Shown here: positions 14,350 through 24,275 of the stretch, one piece after another | Position numbering within the stretch: position 1 is the first letter of the stretch | How the letters are laid out: the number at the start of each line of letters is the position of its first letter | Assembly (NCBI GenBank): GCA_964508185.1 | Contig: CAZDSS010000016.1 | Span: forward strand, 1-34,766 | Source: CAZDSS01 sp964508185 | GTDB lineage: Bacteria; Pseudomonadota; Alphaproteobacteria; Sphingomonadales; Govanellaceae | Direction of reading: 5' to 3' | Length of the DNA stretch: 34,766 nucleotides | Program-made: the position numbers and the translations under genes | The notes under the pieces: generated by a model | Told to the model about the DNA's origin: nothing | The model's database searches: none | What the model saw: the letters and a program-made list of their open reading frames with translations, nothing else

Positions 14350-15645
14350 TTATTCGCCCGCGCGCCGGAGCCCGAAGCTCCCGATGATGTCCAGATCCCC
14401 GAAGGTGACGGTCGGATACCGGACCTTGAAGGTGCCGGCGGCCTCAGCCGCATCGGGGCCGTAGAAGTGGCCGCCGAACCTGCCCTCCGGCGATGCGTCG
14501 ACGGCGTCCAGAACCGTGGCTTTGCCCTTGAAGCTGTTGCCGTGGATGCTGCCTTCAAGCCCGATATCCTGGCGGAAGCTCATGTGGAGGTCGTAGACGG
14601 AAATTCCCTCCACGCCTGCTTCCACCTTGAGATCGCCGATCTCGCCCGCGACGGTGTTTTCGGCGAAGTTCGCCGTGAGCTCGGCCTGAGCCTTGAAGTC
14701 GAGCGCCGTGGCGCCGTAGAGGGCCTTGGCAGTGGCGCCGCCTCTGTACTTGGCGGTGCCGGCGGTGGGCATGTCCTCCGTGGGCATGCCGATGGCCCAG
14801 GCGCCCACATTGATGGTCCCGGTGTATGGGCCCCAGGTTTCCCAGTCGCCGTAATCGGAATAGACGAGGTCCGCCTTTTCCCCATGCATGGTGAAATGCA
14901 GGACCTTGCCGTCCATCTCCACGCTCGTGGCGAGATATTCATGGCCGGCGCGCTGGGCCTCGTAGAAATGCTTCAGTTCCACCTCTTCGCCGCCGGGAAG
15001 CTCGAACATGTAACCCTCCTCGGTTCGGGTGAGATAGGCGTTCCCGTCTGCATCGCCATGGTCGCCGCCGGGGCCTTCATGTCCGGGCCCGTGACCGCCG
15101 CCGTGTCCGGGCTTGCCGCCGTATCCCTGGTGGTGATCGGGGCCGTGTCCGCTGCCGGGCTTTCCGCTGCCAGGCTTTGTAGGCTTCGTGGGCTTCACAG
15201 GCCTGCCGGGCTTTCCGCCGCCGCCCCCTTCGTCTTCCTCGAAGTCGCCAAGGGTCTCCAGGCCCTTCTTCCGGACCATGGTCCAGCGATGGCCGACGGG
15301 CGCGGTCTTCATGGTGACCGCAGGATCCGGCGTTTCATCGGGGTCCGAAGGTTCCTCCGTTTCGGAAGGCTGCGGATCGATCGGCTCCGACGGCTCTTGC
15401 GGCTCGGAGGGCCCGGGATCGATGGGTTCGGACGGTTCTTCCGGCTCGGACGGCGAGGGATCGATCGGCTGCTCCGGTCCCGCGGGCTGTTCCGGTTCGG
15501 TGGGCTGTTCGGGTTCCGCGGGCTGCTCCGGTTCATCCGGCCAGGTGCTCACCCGGGTCGGCGAGTCGCTGCAGGCGGCGAGCGCCAGGGCCGCGGCCAT
15601 GCCGATCAGGCCGCGCGCCACATTCTGTAGCTGGTCGTGTCGCAT
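14350..15645 (-). CDS. TbpB-barrel surface lipoprotein, predicted Slam client
   Basis: This 431-residue lipoprotein has a signal peptide with lipobox ALAAC (lipidated Cys25). A stalk of Pro/Glu/Ser repeats follows (about 36-108), then a segment around residue 120 (HRWTMVRKKGLETLGDF), a Gly/Lys/His-rich stretch (about 139-200, with seven His between 167 and 196) and a C-terminal eight-stranded barrel domain of the transferrin-binding-protein type (about 205-431). The barrel shows repeated GTxxYxG-like edges and the diagnostic GGHFYGPDAAEAAGTF (391-406). AGGAGG lies 7 nt before the ATG at 15645. Known clients of this fold bind transferrin, haemoglobin, haem or other host or metal ligands; this one has no TonB receptor nearby, so its ligand is unknown. 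The His-rich linker hints at metal. Confidence 0.9.
   Translation of the reverse strand: MRHDQLQNVARGLIGMAAALALAACSDSPTRVSTWPDEPEQPAEPEQPTEPEQPAGPEQPIDPSPSEPEEPSEPIDPGPSEPQEPSEPIDPQPSETEEPSDPDETPDPAVTMKTAPVGHRWTMVRKKGLETLGDFEEDEGGGGGKPGRPVKPTKPTKPGSGKPGSGHGPDHHQGYGGKPGHGGGHGPGHEGPGGDHGDADGNAYLTRTEEGYMFELPGGEEVELKHFYEAQRAGHEYLATSVEMDGKVLHFTMHGEKADLVYSDYGDWETWGPYTGTINVGAWAIGMPTEDMPTAGTAKYRGGATAKALYGATALDFKAQAELTANFAENTVAGEIGDLKVEAGVEGISVYDLHMSFRQDIGLEGSIHGNSFKGKATVLDAVDASPEGRFGGHFYGPDAAEAAGTFKVRYPTVTFGDLDIIGSFGLRRAGE
15046..15231 (-). repeat. Gly/His/Lys-Pro-rich coding segment in the Slam client
   Basis: This encodes residues 139-200 of the lipoprotein: a GGGGG run, KPxKPxKP units, and then HG/GHG/HH units with seven histidines in about 30 residues. 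It is low-complexity and probably unstructured. Spaced histidines of this kind commonly bind Zn, Ni or Cu; that role is inferred. Confidence 0.7.
15322..15540 (-). repeat. Pro/Glu/Ser-rich tandem-repeat stalk of the Slam client
   Basis: This encodes residues 36-108. It starts with four imperfect EPEQPA/EPEQPT units and continues with repeats of the type PSEPEEPSEPIDPGPSEPQE. It forms an extended acidic spacer between the lipid anchor and the barrel. Repeat number could vary between strains by slippage. Confidence 0.8.
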
Positions 15646-15833
15646 GGGTTCTTCCTCCTGATAAGAAGCGCGATACCGCCCCCGACGGATGGACCCATGC
15701 GCCCGTGACCCATTCTCCCTAAAGTTGCGGGCCGCGAGAATTCGAACGGCGTTCGTCACCGCTTTCCTTCGGCGCGGCGGCCTGCCATAGTTTTCCTTTC
15801 GCATTCGCCAACAAGCCCCAGGGGAGCCATGTC

Positions 15834-17306
15834 ATGACCGACACGACCTTGTCCGATCTCGGCCTTCGCCGCCGCGACCTGCTGCGCGACCGTTGCTACG
15901 TGGCGGGGGAATGGATTGCGGCCGATGGGGGCGCGACCATCGCCGTGAACAATCCGGCGACCGGCGCGGTGATCGGCGCCGTGCCGCGCATGGGCGTGGC
16001 GGAAACCCGCCGCGCCATCGAGGCCGCGGCCGAGGCCTTCCCCGCCTGGGCGGCGAAGACGGCCAAGGAGCGGGCGCAAGTGCTGCGCCGCTGGTTCGAT
16101 CTCATGATGGCCCATCAGGAGGATCTCGCCCGCATCCTCACGGCGGAGCAGGGCAAGCCCCTCGCCGAGGCCCGGGGCGAGATCGCCTATGCCGCATCCT
16201 TCCTCGAATGGTTCGGGGAGGAGGGCAAGCGCATCTATGGCGATACCATCCCCGGCCACATGCCGGACAAGCGCATCCTGGTGCTGCGCCAGCCGGTGGG
16301 GGTCGTCGGCGCCATCACCCCCTGGAACTTCCCTGCGGCCATGATCACGCGGAAAGTGGGGCCCGCGCTCGCCGCGGGCTGCCCCATCGTGGTGAAGCCC
16401 GCAAGCCAGACGCCGTTCTCCGCCCTCGCCCTTGCCGTGCTTGCCGAGGAGGCGGGCGTGCCGCCGGGCGTCGTGAGCGTGGTGACGGGCGGCGCGAGGG
16501 AAATCGGCGGGGAGCTTACCTCCATCTCCATCGTGCGCAAGATCACTTTCACGGGCTCGACCGAAGTGGGCAAGGAACTGATGGCGCAATGCGCCGCGAC
16601 CGTGAAGAAGATCGCGCTGGAGCTTGGCGGCAATGCGCCCTTCATCGTGTTCGATGACGCCGATCTGGACGCCGCCGTTCAGGGCGCGATCGCCAGCAAG
16701 TACCGCAACACCGGCCAGACCTGCGTCTGCGCCAACCGCATCCTGGTGCAGGACGCCGTCTATGACGCCTTCGCCGAGAAGCTTGCGGCTGCGGTATCGA
16801 AACTCCGCGTCGGCGACGGCCTTGCGGGCGAGACCGACCAGGGCCCGCTCATCGACATGAAGGCGGTCGAAAAGGTGGAGGAGCATATCGCGGACGCCAC
16901 CGCCAAGGGCGCGCGCATCCTGGCGGGCGGGCATCGCCACCAGCTTGGCGGCACCTTCTTCGAGCCGACGATTCTTGTGGGCGTCACCCCGCAGATGAAG
17001 GTCGCGCGGGAAGAAACCTTCGGGCCCGTGGCGCCGCTCTTCCGCTTCTCGACCGACGAGGAAGCGATCCGCATGGCGAATGACACCGAATTCGGCCTTG
17101 CCGCCTATTTCTACGCCAACGATCTCCGGCGCGTGACGCGGGTGATGGAGGGGCTGGAATACGGCATCGTCGGCGTCAATACGGGGATCATCTCGACCGA
17201 AGTCGCGCCCTTCGGCGGCGTCAAGGAATCCGGCATCGGCCGCGAGGGATCCAAATACGGGATCGAGGATTTCACCGAGATCAAGTATGTGTGCCTGAGC
17301 GTGTGA
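15834..17306 (+). CDS. gabD: Succinate-semialdehyde dehydrogenase, NAD(P)-dependent
   Basis: This 490-residue aldehyde dehydrogenase oxidises succinate semialdehyde to succinate, the last step of GABA degradation, in the cytoplasm. The cofactor-binding segment is ITPWNFPAAMITRKVGPALAAGC with KPASQTP. The general base Glu263 lies in ALELGGNAPFIVFDDADLD, and the nucleophile Cys297 in NTGQTCVCANR, with the second Cys two residues on that is typical of GabD and forms its redox-regulatory disulfide. The length equals that of E. coli GabD and the C-terminal GVKESGIGREGSKYGIEDF is intact. AGGGGAG lies just before the ATG at 15834. It is divergent from the Slam client and no GABA transaminase is adjacent, so related semialdehydes remain possible substrates. 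Confidence 0.92.
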   Translation: MTDTTLSDLGLRRRDLLRDRCYVAGEWIAADGGATIAVNNPATGAVIGAVPRMGVAETRRAIEAAAEAFPAWAAKTAKERAQVLRRWFDLMMAHQEDLARILTAEQGKPLAEARGEIAYAASFLEWFGEEGKRIYGDTIPGHMPDKRILVLRQPVGVVGAITPWNFPAAMITRKVGPALAAGCPIVVKPASQTPFSALALAVLAEEAGVPPGVVSVVTGGAREIGGELTSISIVRKITFTGSTEVGKELMAQCAATVKKIALELGGNAPFIVFDDADLDAAVQGAIASKYRNTGQTCVCANRILVQDAVYDAFAEKLAAAVSKLRVGDGLAGETDQGPLIDMKAVEKVEEHIADATAKGARILAGGHRHQLGGTFFEPTILVGVTPQMKVAREETFGPVAPLFRFSTDEEAIRMANDTEFGLAAYFYANDLRRVTRVMEGLEYGIVGVNTGIISTEVAPFGGVKESGIGREGSKYGIEDFTEIKYVCLSV

Positions 17307-17315
17307 GCGTTCGGC

Positions 17316-18344
17316 CTAGGGGCTGCCGGACGCCCTGAGCCGCGCGATGCGTTCTGCGGGGGCGGGATGGGTCGAAAGCCAGCTCGGCGGGCAGTCGTCC
17401 CCGCATTTGCCCGTGATGTTTTCGAGAAGGGACGCAAGCTCGTCCGGCGAAACGCCCATCCGGGCCATGATCTCGAGCGCGAAATCGTCCGCCTCGCGCT
17501 CGAAGTCGCGGGAATAGCCGAGACGCATCAAGAGGATGGGGTAGGAGACGAGGATCTCCGCCATTTCCGAAAGGTCGCCGAGCGCGGTCATCACCACGAC
17601 CGAAAGCAGGGACGCCTCGATGAGGCCGCGCAGGGTGTGGCGCTTCTCCACATGGGCGATCTCGTGGGCGAGCACGCCGGTGAGGCCGCCGGGGCTCGCC
17701 CGCGATATCAACTGGTCGGTGACGATGACGGTGCCGTCGGGAAGGGCCAGGGCATTGGCCCCGATCTTCTGGCCCTTCCGGAACAGCAGGCGGCAGCAGA
17801 TGCCGTCCGCTCCGGCGGCGCGGCGCACCCGGGCGAAGATCTCCGCGACCTTTTCCTGCTCGGCCGTTGAGAGTTCGGTGTCCGTGAGCAGTCTGCGGTC
17901 CAGCATGGCGAGGGTTTCGGCGCTCGCATGGGACAGGAGGCCCGGCGGAATCGTCGCGGCGAGGGCGCGGCTTGCGGCGGGAATGCCGTGGCTCACGAAG
18001 GCCCAGGCGGCGAGGAAGGCGATCGCCACCGCCGCAAGCACCGCGGCCTTCCGCCGCTCCAGCCATTCGATCCAGCGGCCGGCGCGGGATCGGGCGATCG
18101 CCGCTTCGATCCGGTCCACCGCCCCGTTGTCGCGGGTGACGATGGCCGCCCCATCGCCAAGGGTGATGCGCCGCGGCAGGTCGCCGATGGGGTCGGATAT
18201 GGCGGCATCCTGCCAGCGGAACCGGCGGAGCTCGACGCCGTCCGACAGGATGCAGGCGTCCCCGCCCGCATGGACGGCGACCAGAACCGTCGTGCAGACG
18301 GCGCTTCCCGGCGCGAAATATTCTCCTTCGAAGCTTGCGATCAC
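17316..18344 (-). CDS. M48-family zinc metallopeptidase, membrane-anchored
   Basis: This 342-residue protease has the zinc motif HEIAH at 227-231 with catalytic Glu228 and the third ligand Glu284 in FEREADDFAL. An N-terminal domain of about 95 residues precedes one clear transmembrane helix (about 99-117), and the C-terminal protease domain should face the periplasm, as in YcaL/BepA/LoiP-type M48 enzymes. Cys pairs (GICC, CGDDCPP) could form disulfides there. Its ATG overlaps the stop of the DUF898 gene by 4 bp (ATGA), indicating translational coupling. The DUF898-M48 pair is a recurring gene neighbourhood in proteobacteria, so envelope-protein quality control involving DUF898 is likely, though unproven. 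Confidence 0.9.
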   Translation of the reverse strand: MIASFEGEYFAPGSAVCTTVLVAVHAGGDACILSDGVELRRFRWQDAAISDPIGDLPRRITLGDGAAIVTRDNGAVDRIEAAIARSRAGRWIEWLERRKAAVLAAVAIAFLAAWAFVSHGIPAASRALAATIPPGLLSHASAETLAMLDRRLLTDTELSTAEQEKVAEIFARVRRAAGADGICCRLLFRKGQKIGANALALPDGTVIVTDQLISRASPGGLTGVLAHEIAHVEKRHTLRGLIEASLLSVVVMTALGDLSEMAEILVSYPILLMRLGYSRDFEREADDFALEIMARMGVSPDELASLLENITGKCGDDCPPSWLSTHPAPAERIARLRASGSP

Positions 18345-19396
18345 AGGCCGACGTCGAGATCGAAGATTTCGGCAAGCTCCCGGCTCGTGGCGCTGGCATC
18401 GCCCTCGGCCGTGCCGAAGAAGGCGGAAAGGTCGCCGTCGCTCACCGCCGTGAGGCTTTCAATGAAATACCGGCTCTCGCGGATCCGCGCCCAGGGGTAG
18501 AGGAACCCCAGGGAGCAGATGACGGCGGCCACATTGGTCAGCCGGATCCAGATCATGCGGAGGGCGTTCATCCGGCAGCTGAAGTGGTGCCGTTCGTCCA
18601 GCACCAGATTGTTGAAGAGGTGCCGCGTGCAACGGGTGCGGACGAAGACGCGGGTGATCAGGATGAAGGCGCCGAGCGCAACGGGAAGCAGTCGAAGCGT
18701 GAAGATCGTGCCGATCGCCTGGCTCCCTCCGACCGCCGCGGCGATGAACGCCGCCACGACCGTCAGCAGGAGGACGATCAGCAGGGCCAGGGCATAGGTC
18801 CCGTAGAAAAAGCCGAGCGACAGCCGCGCCGCGAAGGGCCTTCCGCCATAGCGGTGGCCGTTGCCGATGAAATGGTATCCCTTCCGCGCGCTCGCCGGGT
18901 AGGCGAGAAGGAACGTCAGGAAGGCGAGGGCTGGATACAGGAGATAGGCGACCGCCGCCTGCCCGGGCGTTCCGGCGAAATCGAAGCGCAGGTTGCGGTA
19001 GCTCGACATGCGCGCGCGGAAGCGGAGGCTTGCGACTATGAGCCAGGGGCTCGCGCAGAGCACGAGGAGGAACAGGACCCCCGCCGCGACGATGGAGACC
19101 TCGCTCAGGATGCTGTAGGCGGCGAAGACCGCAACGGCGATGACCCGACCCATCAGGATCTGCACCGGTCTGGCGTGATATTCGAAATTGTGGCCGTCGA
19201 GCCAGCTGTGGCCGTAGAAATAGCGCGTGGTGCGCACCTTGGCCCAGGCCGAATAGATGCCGAGCGTCAGGATGGTGAGCGCCAGATTGACGATCCAGAT
19301 GCGGAAATATTCCCCGGTCTTGCCGGTGAAGCGGAAATCGAGCTCCCGCGGCTGCGGCGTCGGGGCCGATGCCTCCTGCGGCAAGGCGTCGAGCAT
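18341..19396 (-). CDS. YjgN/DUF898-family membrane protein
   Basis: This 351-residue inner-membrane protein of the YjgN (DUF898) family has a polar N-terminus ending in LDFRFTGKTGEYFRIWIVNLALTILTLGIYSAWAKVRTTRYFYGHS. Several hydrophobic helices follow, and a related second copy of the motif lies near the end (RMIWIRLTNVAAVICSLGFLYPWARIRESRYF). The repeated W-A-K/R-x-R-x-x-R-Y-F signature is characteristic of the family. The function is not established. GAGGGGG precedes the ATG at 19396. It is translationally coupled to the M48 protease gene that follows, and a 170-bp gap separates it from the divergent glutathione reductase gene. Confidence 0.88.
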   Translation of the reverse strand: MLDALPQEASAPTPQPRELDFRFTGKTGEYFRIWIVNLALTILTLGIYSAWAKVRTTRYFYGHSWLDGHNFEYHARPVQILMGRVIAVAVFAAYSILSEVSIVAAGVLFLLVLCASPWLIVASLRFRARMSSYRNLRFDFAGTPGQAAVAYLLYPALAFLTFLLAYPASARKGYHFIGNGHRYGGRPFAARLSLGFFYGTYALALLIVLLLTVVAAFIAAAVGGSQAIGTIFTLRLLPVALGAFILITRVFVRTRCTRHLFNNLVLDERHHFSCRMNALRMIWIRLTNVAAVICSLGFLYPWARIRESRYFIESLTAVSDGDLSAFFGTAEGDASATSRELAEIFDLDVGL

Positions 19397-19566
19397 GTGG
19401 TCCCCCCTCGCATATGCCGTTCTCGCCTACGGGGAATTCTGTGGTCTTTTCCTGCCACCGTCAATGGGATAAGGGGCGGTCCGCCGCCCGCGGACGATCA
19501 GCGGAGTTGCGGGGCGCGTTCGACGGCGTAAGCTAGGGGGCCGAACCACAGAGGAAATTCAACCCG

Positions 19567-20943
19567 ATGTATGACTATGATCTTTTCGTGATCGGCGCCG
19601 GATCCGGCGGGGTGCGGGCGAGCCGGATGTCGGCGTCCTACGGGGCGCGGGTGGGGATCTGCGAGGATTACCGCGTCGGCGGCACCTGCGTCATTCGCGG
19701 CTGCGTGCCGAAGAAGCTTCTGGTCTACGCCTCCGAGTTCGGGGACATGTTCGAGGACGCCCGCGGTTTCGGCTGGGATTCGGCGCGTCCCGCCTTCGAC
19801 TGGGCGAAGCTCATCGCCAACAAGGACAGGGAGATCGACCGCCTCAACGGCCTCTATATCCAGACCCTGCGCAATGCGGGGGTCGAGATCCATATGGGCC
19901 GCGGGCGGCTCCTTGACCCCCACCGGGTGGAGATCGCCGGGCCCGAGGGCAGGAAGGTCGTCACCGCCGACAGGATCCTGATCGCCACCGGCGGCTGGCC
20001 CGTGATGCCGGACATTCCCGGAATCGAGCATGCGATCACCTCCAACGAGGCGTTCCATCTCGAGCGCCTGCCGGCGCGCATCGCCATCGTCGGCGGCGGC
20101 TATATCGCCGTGGAATTCGCCGGGATCTTCAACGGTCTCGGCGCGCGCGTCACCCAGATCATCCGCGGCGAGCAGATTTTGCGCGGCTTCGATCACGAGG
20201 CGCGGGACTGGCTTGCGGCCGAAATGACCAGGAAGGGCGTCGAGATCCGGACCAAGACCAATGTCCACGCCATCGAGAAGCAGGGGGAGGCGCTGCATCT
20301 CCGGCTCAACGACGGATCGGTGATCGAGGTCGACGCCGTGATGTTCGCGACCGGCCGCAATCCCAACACGAAGGGACTCGGGCTCGAGGACGTCGGGGTG
20401 CGCCTTGGCGCCAACCACGCCGTCGAGGTCGATGAATATTCCCGAAGCTCCGTCCCCAACATCTATGCGGTGGGCGACGTCACCGACCGCATCAATCTGA
20501 CCCCGGTCGCCATCAAGGAAGGGGCGGCGGTGGCCGAGACCCTGTTCGGCCGCGGCCCCACCCGGGTCGATTACGCCGACGTGCCGTCCGCCGTCTTCAG
20601 CCAGCCGCAGCTTGCGACCGTCGGCCTGACGGAGCAGGAGGCCCACCACAAGTTCGGGGCCATAGACGTCTATCGCTCGACCTTCCGGCCCATGAAGTTC
20701 ACCCTCGCGGGCCGCGAGGAGCGGAGCCTCATGAAGCTCGTCGTCGACCGCGCGTCCGACAGGGTGGTGGGCGCGGTCATGGTGGGGCCCGATGCGGCGG
20801 AGATCATCCAGGGCGTTGCGATCGCCATCAAGTGCGGCGCGACCAAGGCCCAGTTCGACGCGACGGTGGCGATCCATCCCTCCGCCGCCGAGGAATTCGT
20901 GCTCATGCGCGAGCCGGTGAAGAGCCTCGTTGCGGCGGAATAG
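19567..20943 (+). CDS. gor: Glutathione-disulfide reductase
   Basis: This 458-residue FAD/NADPH flavoprotein reduces glutathione disulfide. The FAD motif is VIGAGSGGVRASR (8-20) and the redox disulfide is C41-C46 in GGTCVIRGCVPKK. A second dinucleotide motif IVGGGYIAVEFAGIFNGLG is followed by Arg residues (IIRGEQILRGFD) that fit NADPH 2'-phosphate recognition. The dimer-interface catalytic His lies in AIHPSAAEEF. The variant CVIRGC (rather than CVNVGC) is the form common in alphaproteobacterial and plant enzymes. GSH is also the acceptor in the persulfide chemistry at 2.5 kb, but the genes are not linked. It is transcribed alone, divergent from yjgN. Confidence 0.94.
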   Translation: MYDYDLFVIGAGSGGVRASRMSASYGARVGICEDYRVGGTCVIRGCVPKKLLVYASEFGDMFEDARGFGWDSARPAFDWAKLIANKDREIDRLNGLYIQTLRNAGVEIHMGRGRLLDPHRVEIAGPEGRKVVTADRILIATGGWPVMPDIPGIEHAITSNEAFHLERLPARIAIVGGGYIAVEFAGIFNGLGARVTQIIRGEQILRGFDHEARDWLAAEMTRKGVEIRTKTNVHAIEKQGEALHLRLNDGSVIEVDAVMFATGRNPNTKGLGLEDVGVRLGANHAVEVDEYSRSSVPNIYAVGDVTDRINLTPVAIKEGAAVAETLFGRGPTRVDYADVPSAVFSQPQLATVGLTEQEAHHKFGAIDVYRSTFRPMKFTLAGREERSLMKLVVDRASDRVVGAVMVGPDAAEIIQGVAIAIKCGATKAQFDATVAIHPSAAEEFVLMREPVKSLVAAE

Positions 20944-21088
20944 GGAAGGGAGCAGGCCATTCCCACCGATTTCCGCAGGCCGAGGGCGCGCGGGGCAAGA
21001 AAAACTGGTATAGTTACCCCGGTGTGGCTATATGTGCTGCGACGGAATCCCGATCGCAAACGTTAACTGACTGACCAAGGTAAGCATC

Positions 21089-22468
21089 ATGACGAAGACC
21101 TGGACGCCCGACAGCTGGAGAAGCAGACCCGTGCGGCAGGTCCCCGTCTATCCGGACGGGGCGGCCCTGAAGGCGGTCGAGGACCAGCTTCGGACCTATC
21201 CGCCCCTGGTCTTCGCCGGCGAGGCGCGCCGCCTCAAGAAGTATCTTGGCGAGGTGGCGGAAGGCCGCGCTTTCCTGCTGCAAGGCGGGGACTGCGCCGA
21301 AAGCTTCGCCGAATTCCACCCCAACAACATCCGCGACACCTTCCGGGTGCTGCTTCAGATGGCGGTGGCGCTGACCTATGCGGCGTCCTGCCCGGTGGTG
21401 AAGGTGGGCCGCATCGCCGGCCAGTTCGCCAAGCCGCGCTCGTCGGACACCGAAGTCCAGAACGGCGTGGAGCTCGACAGCTATCGCGGCGACATCGTGA
21501 ACGGCATCGAATTCGACGCCGAGGCGCGCAAGCCGGATCCCTATCGCATGATCCGCGCCTATTCCCAGGCGGCGGCGACCCTCAATCTCCTGCGCGCCTT
21601 CGCGCAGGGGGGCTATGCCAACCTGCACAGCGTCCATCGCTGGAACCTCGACTTCGTGGGGAAGAGCCCGGCCGGGGAGCGCTACCGCCATATCGCCGAC
21701 CGCATCAGCGAGGCGCTCGACTTCATGCGCGCCTGCGGCATCAAGCCGGAGGATACCCCGGCACTCCAGGGCACGGATTTCTTCACGTCTCATGAAGCGC
21801 TTCTGCTGCCCTACGAAGAGGCGCTGACCCGTGTGGACAGCACCACGGGCGACTGGTACGACACCTCGGCCCACATGCTGTGGATCGGCGACCGCACCCG
21901 TCAGCCCGACGGGGCCCATGTGGAGTTTCTCCGCGGGGTCAAGAACCCGATCGGGGTCAAGATCGGCCCGTCGACGGATACGGACGAGCTTCTCCGCCTC
22001 ATCGACATCCTCAATCCGGCCAACGAGCCGGGGCGGCTCACCCTCATCTGCCGCATGGGTGTGGAGAAGATCGGCGAGAAGCTTCCGCCCATCATCCGCG
22101 CCGTCAAGCGTTCGGGCGCCAAGGTGGTGTGGTCGTCGGACCCCATGCACGGCAATACCATCAAGTCGGTCTCGGGCTTCAAGACCCGGCCGTTCGACCG
22201 CATCCTGTCGGAAGTGCGCAGCTTCTTCGAGATCCATCGCGCCGAAGGCACCTATGCGGGCGGCGTCCATTTCGAGATGACCGGGCAGAACGTGACCGAA
22301 TGCATCGGCGGCGCCGAAGCGATCACCGACGAGAAGCTCGCCGACCGGTATCACACCCATTGCGATCCGCGGCTCAATGCCAGCCAGAGCCTGGAACTGG
22401 CCTTCCAGATCGCCGAAGGTTTGAAGCAGGAGCGGGCCGGCATCGGCTCGCTGGCTGCGGCGTCCTGA
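21089..22468 (+). CDS. Class II 3-deoxy-7-phosphoheptulonate (DAHP) synthase
   Basis: This 459-residue plant-type (class II) DAHP synthase condenses phosphoenolpyruvate with erythrose 4-phosphate, the first step of the shikimate pathway. The metal ligand Cys69 is in LLQGGDCAESF. Substrate residues lie in RIAGQFAKPRSS and KVVWSSDPMHGNT, and the C-terminal block HFEMTGQNVTECIGG is intact. It is unrelated to the shorter AroF/G/H enzymes; M. tuberculosis AroG is of this class. AAGG lies before the ATG at 21089, and a possible extended -10 (TGGTATAGT, around 21005-21013) is 80 bp upstream. A strong terminator follows the gene, so it is monocistronic. Confidence 0.95.
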   Translation: MTKTWTPDSWRSRPVRQVPVYPDGAALKAVEDQLRTYPPLVFAGEARRLKKYLGEVAEGRAFLLQGGDCAESFAEFHPNNIRDTFRVLLQMAVALTYAASCPVVKVGRIAGQFAKPRSSDTEVQNGVELDSYRGDIVNGIEFDAEARKPDPYRMIRAYSQAAATLNLLRAFAQGGYANLHSVHRWNLDFVGKSPAGERYRHIADRISEALDFMRACGIKPEDTPALQGTDFFTSHEALLLPYEEALTRVDSTTGDWYDTSAHMLWIGDRTRQPDGAHVEFLRGVKNPIGVKIGPSTDTDELLRLIDILNPANEPGRLTLICRMGVEKIGEKLPPIIRAVKRSGAKVVWSSDPMHGNTIKSVSGFKTRPFDRILSEVRSFFEIHRAEGTYAGGVHFEMTGQNVTECIGGAEAITDEKLADRYHTHCDPRLNASQSLELAFQIAEGLKQERAGIGSLAAAS

Positions 22469-22474
22469 AGACCG

Positions 22475-22505
22475 GCCGCCCTCCCCGCGGGAGGGCGGCT
22501 TTTTT
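22475..22505 (+). terminator. Intrinsic terminator of the DAHP synthase gene
   Basis: GCCGCCCTCCC (22475-22485) pairs with GGGAGGGCGGC (22489-22499) around a 3-nt loop, followed by a run of six T. It starts 7 bp after the stop codon and ends 15 bp before nadE. Confidence 0.92.
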
Positions 22506-22520
22506 GTCCGTACGAAAGCG

Positions 22521-24206
<1,686 letters not shown>

Positions 24207-24275
24207 AGTCTCGCGCCGGGGCCGCCGCGTAATCCGCGCCGCAGGACGCGCGGGGCAGGGAGAGATTTCGTCACG

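Noticed and set aside
15046..15540. CRISPR-like or satellite repeats at the Pro-rich region
   Set aside because: The repetition follows codons of a single lipoprotein frame, units are unequal and there are no unique spacers.
19567..20943. Possible ferredoxin reductase for the P450 system
   Set aside because: The enzyme has the CVIRGC disulfide and C-terminal HPSAAEE of glutathione reductase, not the ferredoxin reductase architecture.
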